Below, one piece after another: positions 21,382 through 30,247 of a stretch of 64,000 bases of DNA. Location: contig CALXMP010000011.1 in assembly GCA_944389505.1 (NCBI GenBank), positions 1 through 64,000 on the forward strand. The letters are read 5' to 3'. A model generated the notes under the pieces. It ran no database searches, was not told where the DNA came from, and was given only the letters and a program-made list of their open reading frames with translations. This DNA comes from an uncultured Spirochaetaceae bacterium (GTDB lineage Bacteria; Spirochaetota; Spirochaetia; Sphaerochaetales; Sphaerochaetaceae). The translations under genes were made by a program, and so were the position numbers. Each line of letters starts with the position of its first letter. Within the stretch, counting starts at the first letter, position 1.

Positions 21382-24300
21382 TCAGCCTACGATATCATCA
21401 AGGCTCTTAAGCCTTCTCATATCATATTCCCTGAGCTGGTTGGTGAGTGACTCAGGATCATCGTATCTCTTCTCCCTTCTTCCATTGAAGATTGAATAGA
21501 GGACAGGGGAGAGGAGGAGGGTTAGGAATGCTCCTGTCGTAATACCGCCTGTGAATGTGAGAGCGATAGGCTGGAGCATCTCGGCGCCTTCTCCAGGGAA
21601 GAATGCCATAGGAATGAGTCCGAGAATCGTCGTGAGGGTTGTCATGAGAATAGGTCTCAGACGTCCGTAAGCTGCCTGGAGACAAGCCTGGCGCACAGGT
21701 ACCTTCTGCTTTACGAGACGGTTGATACAGTCGATGAGAACGATACCGTTGTTTACGACAACACCGATAAGGGCGACTATACCGACTATCGAGAAGAGCG
21801 AGAATGACTGGCCGTATGCGAGGTGGATTCCTATAACACCGATCATCAGGAGCGGGATTGTCGCGAAAATGATGAACGGATCGACAAGCGATTCGAACTG
21901 CGCAGCCATGACAGCATAGACGAGGAAGAGGGCAAGGGCAACGATTCCGATAAGCGTTCCCATGTATCCTGCCATCTCACTCATCTGTCCGCCCTGCTCG
22001 ATTGTAACGCCTTCAGGAAGCACGAGGTACTGGCTGAGTGCCTTGTCGAGCTCATTCTGCACATCGCTTGCCGCATATCCATCGAGGAGGTCAGCTGTGA
22101 CATGGTTGATCCTTACCCTGTCCTCCCTCATGATCGAGACAGGCGTTGTGGTGCGTTCGAACTGAGCGATAGTGTCGAGCCTTATCATGCCGGATGTCGA
22201 TGGGATCAGAAGCTGTCCAAGCTGATCGACAGTCATGATTGTCTCTGGATCGATCTCGACGACAACATCGTATGTCTCCGTGCTGTCGAATGTTGAGATC
22301 GTGGACGAAGTCGTTCCAGAGATAGCTGTCTGCAGTACGCTTGTGATTGTGGATACCGTGATACCGTAATCAGCAGCAAGATCCTTGTCGATTGCGATAT
22401 TGATCTTCGGGGCACCGTTATCGGCATCGCTATCGATATTCACAGCCCCTGGTACATGCTCATGCATGATGGCCATGACCTGATCGGCTACGTACTTGGC
22501 ATCTCCCATCTCATCGCTGTGGATCTCAACATCGATTGCGCTGATGCTTCCTGCGGATGAGGATTCGAAGAGCCATGGCGCGTTCGGGTCAGCAGTCGTA
22601 AATGGCCTGATAAGGTTCTGGACCTCTGTTGCGGATATCGTCTGTTCAGTAATGTCAGGAAGCTTGATCGTGATGCTTCCAGAGTTCTCCGCTGTGGTGA
22701 GCATACCTGTTCCAATGAAGAGCTGGATGCTTTCATAGGAGTCTTCAGGCAGTACGGATACGATGTTCTCATACATATCCATCACGTACTCCCTTGTCAC
22801 ATCGATAGCCGTTCCCTGTGCAAGCTCAAGCTCAAGTGTTACCTCATCATCGGTAGTCTGCTGTGGCATGAGATCGAAGCCAAGAAGCGGGAAGAGCTTC
22901 AGGCAGAACGCAAGGAGGAGAACAAGAAGGACGATAAGCAGCAGGCGGTGCCTCATGAAGTAGGCAAGGACTCTTACATATCCTCTCTTCATCGAGTTCT
23001 CGAAATTGATGCATGCATCGTCAATTCTCTTCATCCAGCGGAGCTTGAGTGGCTTCTGCGTTCTTGTGTTGATTCTCATGATTGAACCACAGAGCGCAGG
23101 GACAAGCGTGACTGCTACGAAGAGCGAACAGGCAAGCGAGATACAGATCGTTATTACGATATCCTGGAACATGATTCCAAGGAATTCGAGATCATTCTTG
23201 AAGATGATGATAGGAACGAATACGCAGATAGTCGTAAGCGTGGAAGCGAAGATAGCATTGAACATGTTCTTGCTTCCGAGGATTGCGGCAACCGCGCTCT
23301 TCTCGCCGAGAAGCCTGTATGAATAGGTATTCTCAAGGATAACGATTGAAGCGTCGACTATCATTCCGATGCCGAGGATAAGACCCGACATACTCATAGC
23401 GTTGATCGTTACATCGAAGATCGACATGAGCATCATTGTTATGAGAACACAGATAGGCATCGAGAGCGAGATGATTATCGTTGTCTTTATTCCACGGAGG
23501 AAGAGCCAGATGATGAGAGCTGCAAGGATGACACCCTGATAGAGTGAGTTGAATGCCTCGCTCATCGTACTCTTGATCATCTCTGTCGAATCGTTGAGAA
23601 GCTCAAGGGATACGCCCTCAGGAAGCTCTGCCCTGATTGAATCGAGCTGGGCAAGGACAGCGGTTGCAACGGTCGTGGCATTGCTGTCGGAGTCATTCGT
23701 TACACCGATTGTGACAATCCTCTCGTTGCCGAGATAGGATTCGCTCCTGTTGTTCTTGTCAGTGCTCTGGAGTACTGTTGCGACATCGTTGACGCGGACA
23801 GGGTAGCCATCGACCTTTGCGATAACTGTATTGCCGATATCGCTGAACTGTGTGTAGCGCGCATCGGCCGCGACCTGGAGATTCATTCCGGACTCTGTGA
23901 TCTGACCGCCAGTTGCCTGGATGTTATCAGAGGCTATAGCGCTGATGATCTGGGTAAGCGAAATGCCGTAAGCCTCGAGTCTGTTCGGATCAACATCGAT
24001 GTGGTACTCGATATCGCTTCCACCTCTTACAGATACCTGTCCGACACCATCGATTCTCTCGATGAGAGGGGAGACCGTTGTCTCACCAAGCATCTTCAGG
24101 TCATCGAGCGACATCGAATCGCTTGTAAGGGAAAGTCTCAGTGCAGTTCCTGCTCCCATAGAATCAAGCCTGAAGTACTGAGGTGTCTCAGTCCAGTCAG
24201 GAAGAATCTGGGAAAGAATCGTGATAGCGGAGTTGAGGTCCCTTTCAGAGTCGTCAAGATCGGTTCCGAAGTCATACTGGAGAATGGCCATACAGCTTCC

Positions 24301-24558
24301 ATCGCTGGATATAGTCATGATCTGGTCGAGATTCTCAAGCGAGCTGAATCTGTCCTCGAGCTCTTTCGCAACCTGCTGCTCAATCTCCTCCGGACCTGCA
24401 TCTCCGCAGTCTACGAAGACCGTGATGACAGGGAGGTCGATATCAGGGTAGAGAGCGATCTCCATCCTTGGAAGGAATACCATCGCTATAACCATGATCA
24501 GTATGTAGATCATGGTCATCAGCACAGGTCTCCTTACTGATAATTCAGATAAAGTCAT
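21382..24558 (-). CDS. RND-family efflux transporter (AcrB/MexF-like inner-membrane pump)
   Basis: 1058 residues, the full length of an HAE1/AcrB-type pump. One helix near the N-terminus (about 12-30) precedes a periplasmic porter domain (about 31-330), six helices (about 335-560, with the ILGIGMIVDASIVILENTY motif that carries the essential TM4 Asp), a second porter domain and a final helix bundle including GVVVNNGIVLIDCINR. It uses the proton-motive force to drive substrates across the envelope with a fusion protein and a TolC-like channel, both encoded just upstream in the same operon. Substrate specificity cannot be read from the sequence. It starts 12 bases after the MFP stop with a GGAGGAG ribosome site. 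Confidence 0.93.
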   Translation of the reverse strand: MTLSELSVRRPVLMTMIYILIMVIAMVFLPRMEIALYPDIDLPVITVFVDCGDAGPEEIEQQVAKELEDRFSSLENLDQIMTISSDGSCMAILQYDFGTDLDDSERDLNSAITILSQILPDWTETPQYFRLDSMGAGTALRLSLTSDSMSLDDLKMLGETTVSPLIERIDGVGQVSVRGGSDIEYHIDVDPNRLEAYGISLTQIISAIASDNIQATGGQITESGMNLQVAADARYTQFSDIGNTVIAKVDGYPVRVNDVATVLQSTDKNNRSESYLGNERIVTIGVTNDSDSNATTVATAVLAQLDSIRAELPEGVSLELLNDSTEMIKSTMSEAFNSLYQGVILAALIIWLFLRGIKTTIIISLSMPICVLITMMLMSIFDVTINAMSMSGLILGIGMIVDASIVILENTYSYRLLGEKSAVAAILGSKNMFNAIFASTLTTICVFVPIIIFKNDLEFLGIMFQDIVITICISLACSLFVAVTLVPALCGSIMRINTRTQKPLKLRWMKRIDDACINFENSMKRGYVRVLAYFMRHRLLLIVLLVLLLAFCLKLFPLLGFDLMPQQTTDDEVTLELELAQGTAIDVTREYVMDMYENIVSVLPEDSYESIQLFIGTGMLTTAENSGSITIKLPDITEQTISATEVQNLIRPFTTADPNAPWLFESSSAGSISAIDVEIHSDEMGDAKYVADQVMAIMHEHVPGAVNIDSDADNGAPKINIAIDKDLAADYGITVSTITSVLQTAISGTTSSTISTFDSTETYDVVVEIDPETIMTVDQLGQLLIPSTSGMIRLDTIAQFERTTTPVSIMREDRVRINHVTADLLDGYAASDVQNELDKALSQYLVLPEGVTIEQGGQMSEMAGYMGTLIGIVALALFLVYAVMAAQFESLVDPFIIFATIPLLMIGVIGIHLAYGQSFSLFSIVGIVALIGVVVNNGIVLIDCINRLVKQKVPVRQACLQAAYGRLRPILMTTLTTILGLIPMAFFPGEGAEMLQPIALTFTGGITTGAFLTLLLSPVLYSIFNGRREKRYDDPESLTNQLREYDMRRLKSLDDIVG

Positions 24559-24570
24559 TCCCGCTCCTCC

Positions 24571-25566
24571 TTACTCAAGCACGTTGACGGAGCTTCCGTC
24601 AGCTACGGTTCCTGCGGTTATGACGACATCGCCGGCGTTGAGGCCCGATGTTATTACTGTCTCGGATTCATTCCTGCTTCCGGTTGTAACATTCCTCAGT
24701 GATGCTGTTCCGTTCTCGACAACATAGACGATGCTTCCATCGATTGTCTCTGTGATAGCCGATGACGGGATCGAAATCGCATTCTGGATCTCCTCTGTCA
24801 CAAGGTCGACAGTCACATACATGCCTTCCCTGAGCTTCTCGCTTCCGCTTGTGATCTGAAGCTCAATATCTGAGGTGCGGTTTGTTGTCTTAACATACGG
24901 TGCGATGTAGGAAAGCTCTGCTGTGAAGGTTTCGCCAGGGTAGGCTACACTGGTGAAATCTGCAGCCATTCCGACCTCTGCTGTTCCGATATAGCGCTCA
25001 GGAAGCGATGCTTCGATATAGAGTGTCTTGTTGTTGCCGGATACAGTGGCAATTGAGGAAGCAGCAGATACCTGCTCTCCGATGGAGACAGGAATCGATG
25101 TGATGATTCCATCAACAGGGCTTGTTACAGGATTCTCCTTGAAGCTCTGTCCTGGGCGTGAAGGATCGATGTATGCAATCACATCGCCTGCCTTAACCTC
25201 ATCTCCGCGGGAGACAAGGATTGAGACAACATTGCCTGCTGTATCAGGGACGATAGCGACATCCCTTGTATCGCTCCCGATCTCACCATTGAGTCTTGTG
25301 TAGTTCCTGAATGCATCCGGAGCAACTGCTTCTGCACGCACATTTATCCTGTTGTCGATGACCTCCTCAGCTGCAGCTACCTCTCTGGTGCCTACAGAGC
25401 CGAAGATGACATAAGCTGCGAGAGCAACGCAGATCAGAAGCAGTATGATTGTCGTAATCCTGTCGAATGCAGAGGACTTATGCGAGATCTTCGCGAGATC
25501 CTCGAATGAAATCTTTGAATCCTCAACCTGCTCGGTAAGGTCTTTCTTCTCTTTATCTTCACTCAT
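24571..25566 (-). CDS. RND efflux periplasmic adaptor (membrane fusion protein)
   Basis: 331 residues. An unusually long cytoplasmic N-terminus of about 35 charged residues precedes one membrane helix (about 37-57, ITTIILLLICVALAAYVI). The lipoyl-like hairpin follows (VVSILVSRGDEVKAGDVIAYIDPS and PVDGIITSIPVSIGEQVSA) with almost no coiled-coil between, then the beta-barrel and membrane-proximal domains (DVVITAGTVADGSSVNVLE). It links the inner-membrane pump to the outer-membrane channel. It overlaps the TolC-like gene by 8 bases, so the three are one operon. Confidence 0.9.
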   Translation of the reverse strand: MSEDKEKKDLTEQVEDSKISFEDLAKISHKSSAFDRITTIILLLICVALAAYVIFGSVGTREVAAAEEVIDNRINVRAEAVAPDAFRNYTRLNGEIGSDTRDVAIVPDTAGNVVSILVSRGDEVKAGDVIAYIDPSRPGQSFKENPVTSPVDGIITSIPVSIGEQVSAASSIATVSGNNKTLYIEASLPERYIGTAEVGMAADFTSVAYPGETFTAELSYIAPYVKTTNRTSDIELQITSGSEKLREGMYVTVDLVTEEIQNAISIPSSAITETIDGSIVYVVENGTASLRNVTTGSRNESETVITSGLNAGDVVITAGTVADGSSVNVLE

Positions 25567-26944
25567 TTGTATTTATCTCCCCATCTGCTGCGTATTTCTC
25601 CTGCAGCTCTGTTATATCGATATTAAGTGTGTCTGCCAGCGTATAGCAGGAAACAAGGTGGTTAAGCTCGAGCGATGTCAGCGACATCCTCTCCGAAAGG
25701 ACGTTGTTCCTTGCAGATGCAAGATCCTCCGCAGTCATCATTCCGGCATTGAATGCCTCCTCGGAAAGCTCGTAGGAGCGCTCTGCCGAAGCGACAGCAT
25801 CCTGCTGCAGCAGCATGTTCGCCTGGTTCTGGCTTATTGAGATAACGCTCTGCCTCACATCCTCAATGAAGGTATTCTTCGTATCCTGGAGCGATAGTGC
25901 CGATATCCTCGCATTGTCCTCAGCATCCTTAACGGCCATGCTTGTGGATGAGCCCGGGATCAGGGCGCTTATCGGGAGAGATACGGAGACGCTTCCTGTT
26001 ATCGCATTTGTCTGGTGGGCATAGTCTGTCCATGAATCCTTATAGTACTGGTAACCGCTTCCGGTGTAATTGTAGCCGACGGATGCAGTAAGGATAGGGA
26101 AGTATGTGCCCATGCGGGCTGAGTCAACAGCGTTGTTCGCGCTCTCTAGCTGGTTCCTTGCACTCTGTACGGCCAAGGAGTTCTCCGAGTATTCCTCAGC
26201 GAGCAGTTCAGGAGCTGGAAGAGAGAGGATGACTGGATCTGGAAGCTCCGATGTAGTGAAATCGAAATCGATTCCTGTTGTATTTCTGAATGCAGACATC
26301 AGGAGCGCTTTGCTGTCCTCTAGTGTCCTGACCTGGAGCTCGGTCTGCTTCAGCGCAAGCTCTGTCTGCCTGAGCGTGAGCTCGTCTGCAAGACCGTTAT
26401 CATACATCTGTGAGATGGAATCATACTGTGCCTTGGCATCCTCCATCAGAAGTTTAGCATCATTTATCGATATATCTGCCGCTGCAAGGTTCCAGTAGGC
26501 TTCTGTTATCGCGCTCTTCATGCTGGACCATGTTGTCTGGTACTGAAGCGATGCGCTCTGCTTTGCAAGCTCACGTCCTTTCCCATCTGTGATCATCGAT
26601 CCATTGAATGTGAATGATGCAGAGACCCCGGCATTGACTGAAAGGCCGTTGAACATCGGTGAATCGAGCGAAGCTGCCGCTCCACCTCTTGAGATTGTGG
26701 TCCCCGGAAATGATACGCCTGTGGATGCTCCCGCCGTCAGTGCTATGTCCGGCATGAATGTGGTCATGACAGCATCCTGATTCCTCAGCGCCATCTGCAG
26801 CCCTATTGCGGCCTCCTGCAGCGGAATGCTGTTCTCCTCAGCTGAGATGATTGCGTCATCTAGTGTCAGCGTCTGGAGTTCATCCGCACTGATTGGCAGG
26901 AGAAAGGCTGCGGCGATGATAAGAAATGATCCTATCTTCTTCAT
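25559..26944 (-). CDS. TolC-family outer-membrane efflux channel
   Basis: 461 residues from the ATG at 26944, chosen because it gives a clean signal peptide (MKKIGSFLIIAAAFLLPISA) and is preceded by GGAG; the frame extends further upstream without good reason. The mature part shows the duplicated TolC architecture: LTLDDAIISAEENS.P at the first helix, a mid region with TELALKQTELQVRTLEDS, and a repeat with AEEYSENSLAVQSARNQLESANNAV. It forms the outer-membrane exit duct of the efflux system. It is the first gene of the operon; an inverted repeat upstream is a possible regulator site. Confidence 0.9.
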   Translation of the reverse strand: MKKIGSFLIIAAAFLLPISADELQTLTLDDAIISAEENSIPLQEAAIGLQMALRNQDAVMTTFMPDIALTAGASTGVSFPGTTISRGGAAASLDSPMFNGLSVNAGVSASFTFNGSMITDGKGRELAKQSASLQYQTTWSSMKSAITEAYWNLAAADISINDAKLLMEDAKAQYDSISQMYDNGLADELTLRQTELALKQTELQVRTLEDSKALLMSAFRNTTGIDFDFTTSELPDPVILSLPAPELLAEEYSENSLAVQSARNQLESANNAVDSARMGTYFPILTASVGYNYTGSGYQYYKDSWTDYAHQTNAITGSVSVSLPISALIPGSSTSMAVKDAEDNARISALSLQDTKNTFIEDVRQSVISISQNQANMLLQQDAVASAERSYELSEEAFNAGMMTAEDLASARNNVLSERMSLTSLELNHLVSCYTLADTLNIDITELQEKYAADGEINTNE

Positions 26945-27074
26945 CGGTTTCTCCAATTTATATTCATAGTTTTCAAATACAGAGTATGAGATATTCTTCA
27001 ATGTATAGTTTTTCTATGACAATAGTAATACCGCCAACGTGTTGTTTTTGTGAATTGTAATTACAGGGTGTTCA

Positions 27075-27097
27075 TTATCTATGTTAGATGGATAATC
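27075..27097. promoter_or_regulatory. Inverted repeat upstream of the efflux operon
   Basis: ATTATCTAT, 5 bases, ATGGATAAT: nine-base arms with one mismatch, in the 246-base divergent region between the efflux operon and the kinase-like gene. The size suits a dimeric repressor such as a TetR or MarR protein, but no regulator gene lies nearby. Confidence 0.4.
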
Positions 27098-27190
27098 TAT
27101 CGATTCTTTTCCGCTTTCTATCCGCATTTCACTGTATTATATTTATAGGTAGCTGGCCGATAACCCCGGACTGCATAAAGGAGGATTATT

Positions 27191-27751
27191 ATGAAAAGGA
27201 CAATCATCGCAATCAGCCGTCAGTATGGGTCAGGGGGAAGAACTATAGGAAGGAAGGTTGCTGAGAGGCTTTCTATACCATTTGTCGACGGGAATACCGC
27301 AATCCCTGATTTCCATGAGAGGGAAGGCGTCCTGAAGGAGCCTGTGATAGGCTTCATGGAAGGGGCTGCGGAGAACTATGCGATATCCGATGCGATGATA
27401 AAGCGCTTCAAGGCAGAGATAAAGGAATCGGCTTCCTCTTCCTGTGTAATCGTCGGGCTTGCTGCCACATATATCCTCCGCAATGATCCGGATCTTATAA
27501 CGATCTTCATCAAGGCCCCGATTGATTCCAGAGTCGAGAGAGCTGTCAATATTTATGGTATCGGGAAGCGCAAGGCTGAGAAGTATGTCAACCGCATGGA
27601 TACTGCCCGCTCATCGTTCTTCGAGTATGTCTCGGAGATGAAATGGGGAATGGCAAGGAACTACAACCTGACCATCGATTCATCGGTCACGGGCATAGAC
27701 GGCGCTGTCGAGACTATCATCTCATTCCTGGAGAGAGCAGGTAGGCTTTAA
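27191..27751 (+). CDS. Cytidylate kinase-like protein
   Basis: 186 residues of the cytidylate kinase-like family (PF13189). The N-terminus TIIAISRQYGSGGRTIGRKVAERL contains the P-loop GSGGRTIG of that family, which differs from a standard GxxxxGK(S/T). It is followed by CVIVGLAATYILRNDPDLITIFIKAP and a lid-like region with R-x-R. Members are predicted nucleotide or other small-molecule kinases; most lack proof of substrate. Strong RBS AAAGGAGG. It stands alone, divergent from the efflux operon. Confidence 0.8.
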   Translation: MKRTIIAISRQYGSGGRTIGRKVAERLSIPFVDGNTAIPDFHEREGVLKEPVIGFMEGAAENYAISDAMIKRFKAEIKESASSSCVIVGLAATYILRNDPDLITIFIKAPIDSRVERAVNIYGIGKRKAEKYVNRMDTARSSFFEYVSEMKWGMARNYNLTIDSSVTGIDGAVETIISFLERAGRL

Positions 27752-27762
27752 ATCTCTAATTG

Positions 27763-27791
27763 TTGACAGAGAAAGGAGCAGTTGCTACGAT
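27763..27791 (+). promoter_or_regulatory. Promoter of the ABC-F/coaX operon
   Basis: TTGACA (27763-27768), 17 bases, TACGAT (27786-27791). GCAGTTGC (27778-27785) and GCAACTGC (27808-27815) form an inverted repeat around the -10 region, which could be a regulator site. Confidence 0.65.
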
Positions 27792-27845
27792 AAAGCGGTT
27801 TTCGCGGGCAACTGCCCATATATTGTCTGAGAGGGTAATCAACTA

Positions 27846-29483
27846 ATGATCACTGCATCAAACGTATCGCTGTCATATGGAACCCAGGTTCTTTTCAAGG
27901 AAGTAAATATCAAATTCACGCCGGGCAACTGCTACGGCATAATCGGAGCCAATGGCGCTGGCAAATCCACATTCCTCAAGATCCTTTCCGGTGAGATCGA
28001 GCCGGATACAGGTGAGATCATCGTAACGCCGGGCGAGCGCATGGCCGTTCTCCGCCAGGATCACTTCGCCTTCAATGATTACCGTGTCATCGATACAGTC
28101 ATCATGGGCTACCAGAAGCTCTACGACGTGATGCAGGAGAGGGACCAGATCTACTCAAAGCCCGATTTCTCCGAAGAGGATGGAATAAGGGCTGCAGAGC
28201 TCGAGGGCGAGTTCGCTGAGCTCGGCGGATGGGAGGCTGAGGCAAATGCGGGACAGATGCTCGATGGTCTTGGAATCCCTCAGGATATGCATGAGAAGAA
28301 GATGGCGGAGATTGAGGACAACCTCAAGGTCCGTGTCCTTCTTGCCCAGGCTCTCTTCGGAAACCCTGATATCCTTCTCCTCGACGAGCCTACGAACCAT
28401 CTTGACCTTGAGTCGATCCACTGGCTTGAGGATTACCTTGAGACATTCAACAACACAGTCATCGTTGTCTCACATGACAGACACTTCCTCAACACAGTCT
28501 GTACGCATATCTGCGATATTGACTACGGCAAGATCCAGCTCTATGTCGGTAACTACGACTTCTGGTATATGTCCTCTCAGCTTGCGGCTAAGCAGCTGAA
28601 GGATGAGAAGAAGAGAAGGGAGGATAAGATTGCCGAGCTCAAGGAGTTCATCCAGCGCTTCTCCTCGAATGTCGCAAAGGCAAAGCAGGCAACGAGCCGC
28701 AAGAAGCTCATCGATAAGCTTACCATCGATGATATAAGGCCATCCTCAAGGCGCTTCCCGTATGTTGCATTCAAGCCTAATAGGGATATCGGTAAGAATG
28801 TCCTTGAGATAAAGAATCTCTCGAAGACGATTGAGGGGGAGAAGGTCCTCGATAACCTCTCTCTGACGATCAACCCTGGTGACAAGGTTGCGTTCGTCGG
28901 TCCTAACCATTTCGCAAAGACGGTGCTCTTCCAGATCCTGGCAGGGGAGATGGAGCCAGATGAAGGCACATTCACATGGGGTGTAACGACATCGCTTTCG
29001 TATTTCCCGAAGGACAATGCAGGTATGTTCAAGGAGAATGAGTCAATCGCTGACTATCTCCAGCAGTTCTCCAAGGAGGATGATGATACATACGTCAGAT
29101 CGTTCCTCGGCAGGATGCTCTTCACAGGTGATGAGGCGCTCAAGCCTTGCAATGTCCTCTCAGGAGGCGAGAGAGTCAGGGTTGTCCTTGCCCGCATGAT
29201 GCTCGAAGGCGCCAACTGCATGATCTTCGATGAACCAACATCCCACCTCGATCTCGAGGCTATCCAGGCGCTCAACAACGGAATCATCGAATTCAAGGGT
29301 GTTGTGCTCTTCAACTCGCACGACCACCAGTTCGTCGACTCCATCGCCAATAGAATCATTGAGTTCACACCTGATGGAATCATAGACAGGATGATGGAAT
29401 TCGATGACTATATCAATGATGAGTCCATCAAGGCCCTTCGCCAGAAAGCTTATAAAGATGTAAAGGGAGTTGTTCTTCTCTGA
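27846..29483 (+). CDS. ABC-F family ATPase (YkpA/YbiT-like)
   Basis: 545 residues with two nucleotide-binding domains joined by a charged linker (about 240-300), no membrane segments. NBD1 has Walker A GANGAGKST near 37 and Walker B ILLLDEPTNHLDLE, but its signature is NLKVRVLLAQALF rather than LSGGE, as in YbiT/YkpA-type members. NBD2 has LSGGERVRVVLARMML and IFDEPTSHLDLE, but its P-loop reads GPNHFAKT where the canonical second Gly is Ala. ABC-F proteins act on the ribosome to relieve stalls or protect from antibiotics; which function applies is not decided. It shares one base with coaX. Confidence 0.9.
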   Translation: MITASNVSLSYGTQVLFKEVNIKFTPGNCYGIIGANGAGKSTFLKILSGEIEPDTGEIIVTPGERMAVLRQDHFAFNDYRVIDTVIMGYQKLYDVMQERDQIYSKPDFSEEDGIRAAELEGEFAELGGWEAEANAGQMLDGLGIPQDMHEKKMAEIEDNLKVRVLLAQALFGNPDILLLDEPTNHLDLESIHWLEDYLETFNNTVIVVSHDRHFLNTVCTHICDIDYGKIQLYVGNYDFWYMSSQLAAKQLKDEKKRREDKIAELKEFIQRFSSNVAKAKQATSRKKLIDKLTIDDIRPSSRRFPYVAFKPNRDIGKNVLEIKNLSKTIEGEKVLDNLSLTINPGDKVAFVGPNHFAKTVLFQILAGEMEPDEGTFTWGVTTSLSYFPKDNAGMFKENESIADYLQQFSKEDDDTYVRSFLGRMLFTGDEALKPCNVLSGGERVRVVLARMMLEGANCMIFDEPTSHLDLEAIQALNNGIIEFKGVVLFNSHDHQFVDSIANRIIEFTPDGIIDRMMEFDDYINDESIKALRQKAYKDVKGVVLL

Positions 29484-30247
29484 TGCTTGTTACAGCAGAT
29501 ATAGGCAATACAAATATAGTCCTCGCTATCTTCGATGGCGAGGATTTTGTGACTTCGTTCCGTGTCTATACGGATATCCACAAGACCAGCGATGAGTACT
29601 TCGTGATCTTCAATGCGCTCTTCCGTGAGGGAGGAGTGAAGGCTGAGTCGGTCACGAGCGCGATTATTTCATCCGTAGTCCCGAACCTGACAAGATCGAT
29701 AGAGAAGAATCTCCGTAGGCTCTTCGGAATCAGCCCCATCGTGATATCCCACGATGTTGAGACGGGGCTGAAGAAGGAGACGATACCCTCGGAGCTCGGC
29801 TCTGATCTCCTCTGCAACCTTGCCTATGCCCACTACAGGAAGCCAGATGAAGCTGTGATGGTCATTGATTTCGGTACAGCCCTCACACTCTCTGCAGTCG
29901 ATTCCGACGGCTCGGTCTTCGGCTGTTCCATAGCCCCCGGCCTGGTCACTGCAGTAAACGCGCTCTTCGGGAATACAGCTCAGCTTCCGCAGGTTGAGCT
30001 CAAGGTGCCTGCAAAGGCCATGGGCAGGGATTCCCAGGAATCGATCAGGGCAGGGATAATGTTCGGTTATGCAGGTCTTGTCGACTCAATGATCGAGAGA
30101 ACGGAGAAAGAGATCGGGAAGAAGCTCTATGTCATAGCGACAGGAGGACTTTCCCAGACCATCTCCCCGCTGATAAAGCATGTCGATGAGATCGATGGCC
30201 TCCATACGCTAAGAGGCCTGGAACTCATATCGAGGCTCAACAGCTAG
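29483..30247 (+). CDS. coaX: Type III pantothenate kinase
   Basis: 254 residues with the ASKHA fold of CoaX: phosphate-1 motif VTADIGNTNIVLAIFDG at the start, the catalytic region SDLLCNLAYAH and the phosphate-2 motif VIDFGTALTLSAV near 130, and ATGGLS near 230. It phosphorylates pantothenate, the first step of CoA synthesis; coaD, a later step, is at 39421. It follows the ABC-F gene with a one-base overlap (TGATG) and is convergent with the M29-like gene. Confidence 0.93.
   Translation: MLVTADIGNTNIVLAIFDGEDFVTSFRVYTDIHKTSDEYFVIFNALFREGGVKAESVTSAIISSVVPNLTRSIEKNLRRLFGISPIVISHDVETGLKKETIPSELGSDLLCNLAYAHYRKPDEAVMVIDFGTALTLSAVDSDGSVFGCSIAPGLVTAVNALFGNTAQLPQVELKVPAKAMGRDSQESIRAGIMFGYAGLVDSMIERTEKEIGKKLYVIATGGLSQTISPLIKHVDEIDGLHTLRGLELISRLNS

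Noticed and set aside
24001-24540. Plus-strand 179-codon frame opposite the RND pump
   Set aside because: Composition only reflects the complement of the pump's N-terminal region.
27084-27097. TGTTAGAT near the efflux operon as another copy of the lipoprotein motif
   Set aside because: Only 8 bases agree, the TAACT half is replaced by GGATAAT, and the sequence is explained by its own inverted repeat.
27778-27815. GCAGTTGC/GCAACTGC as a riboswitch or leader hairpin upstream of the ABC-F gene
   Set aside because: The first arm lies upstream of the predicted transcription start, so the hairpin would not be in the RNA. It is kept only as a possible operator.
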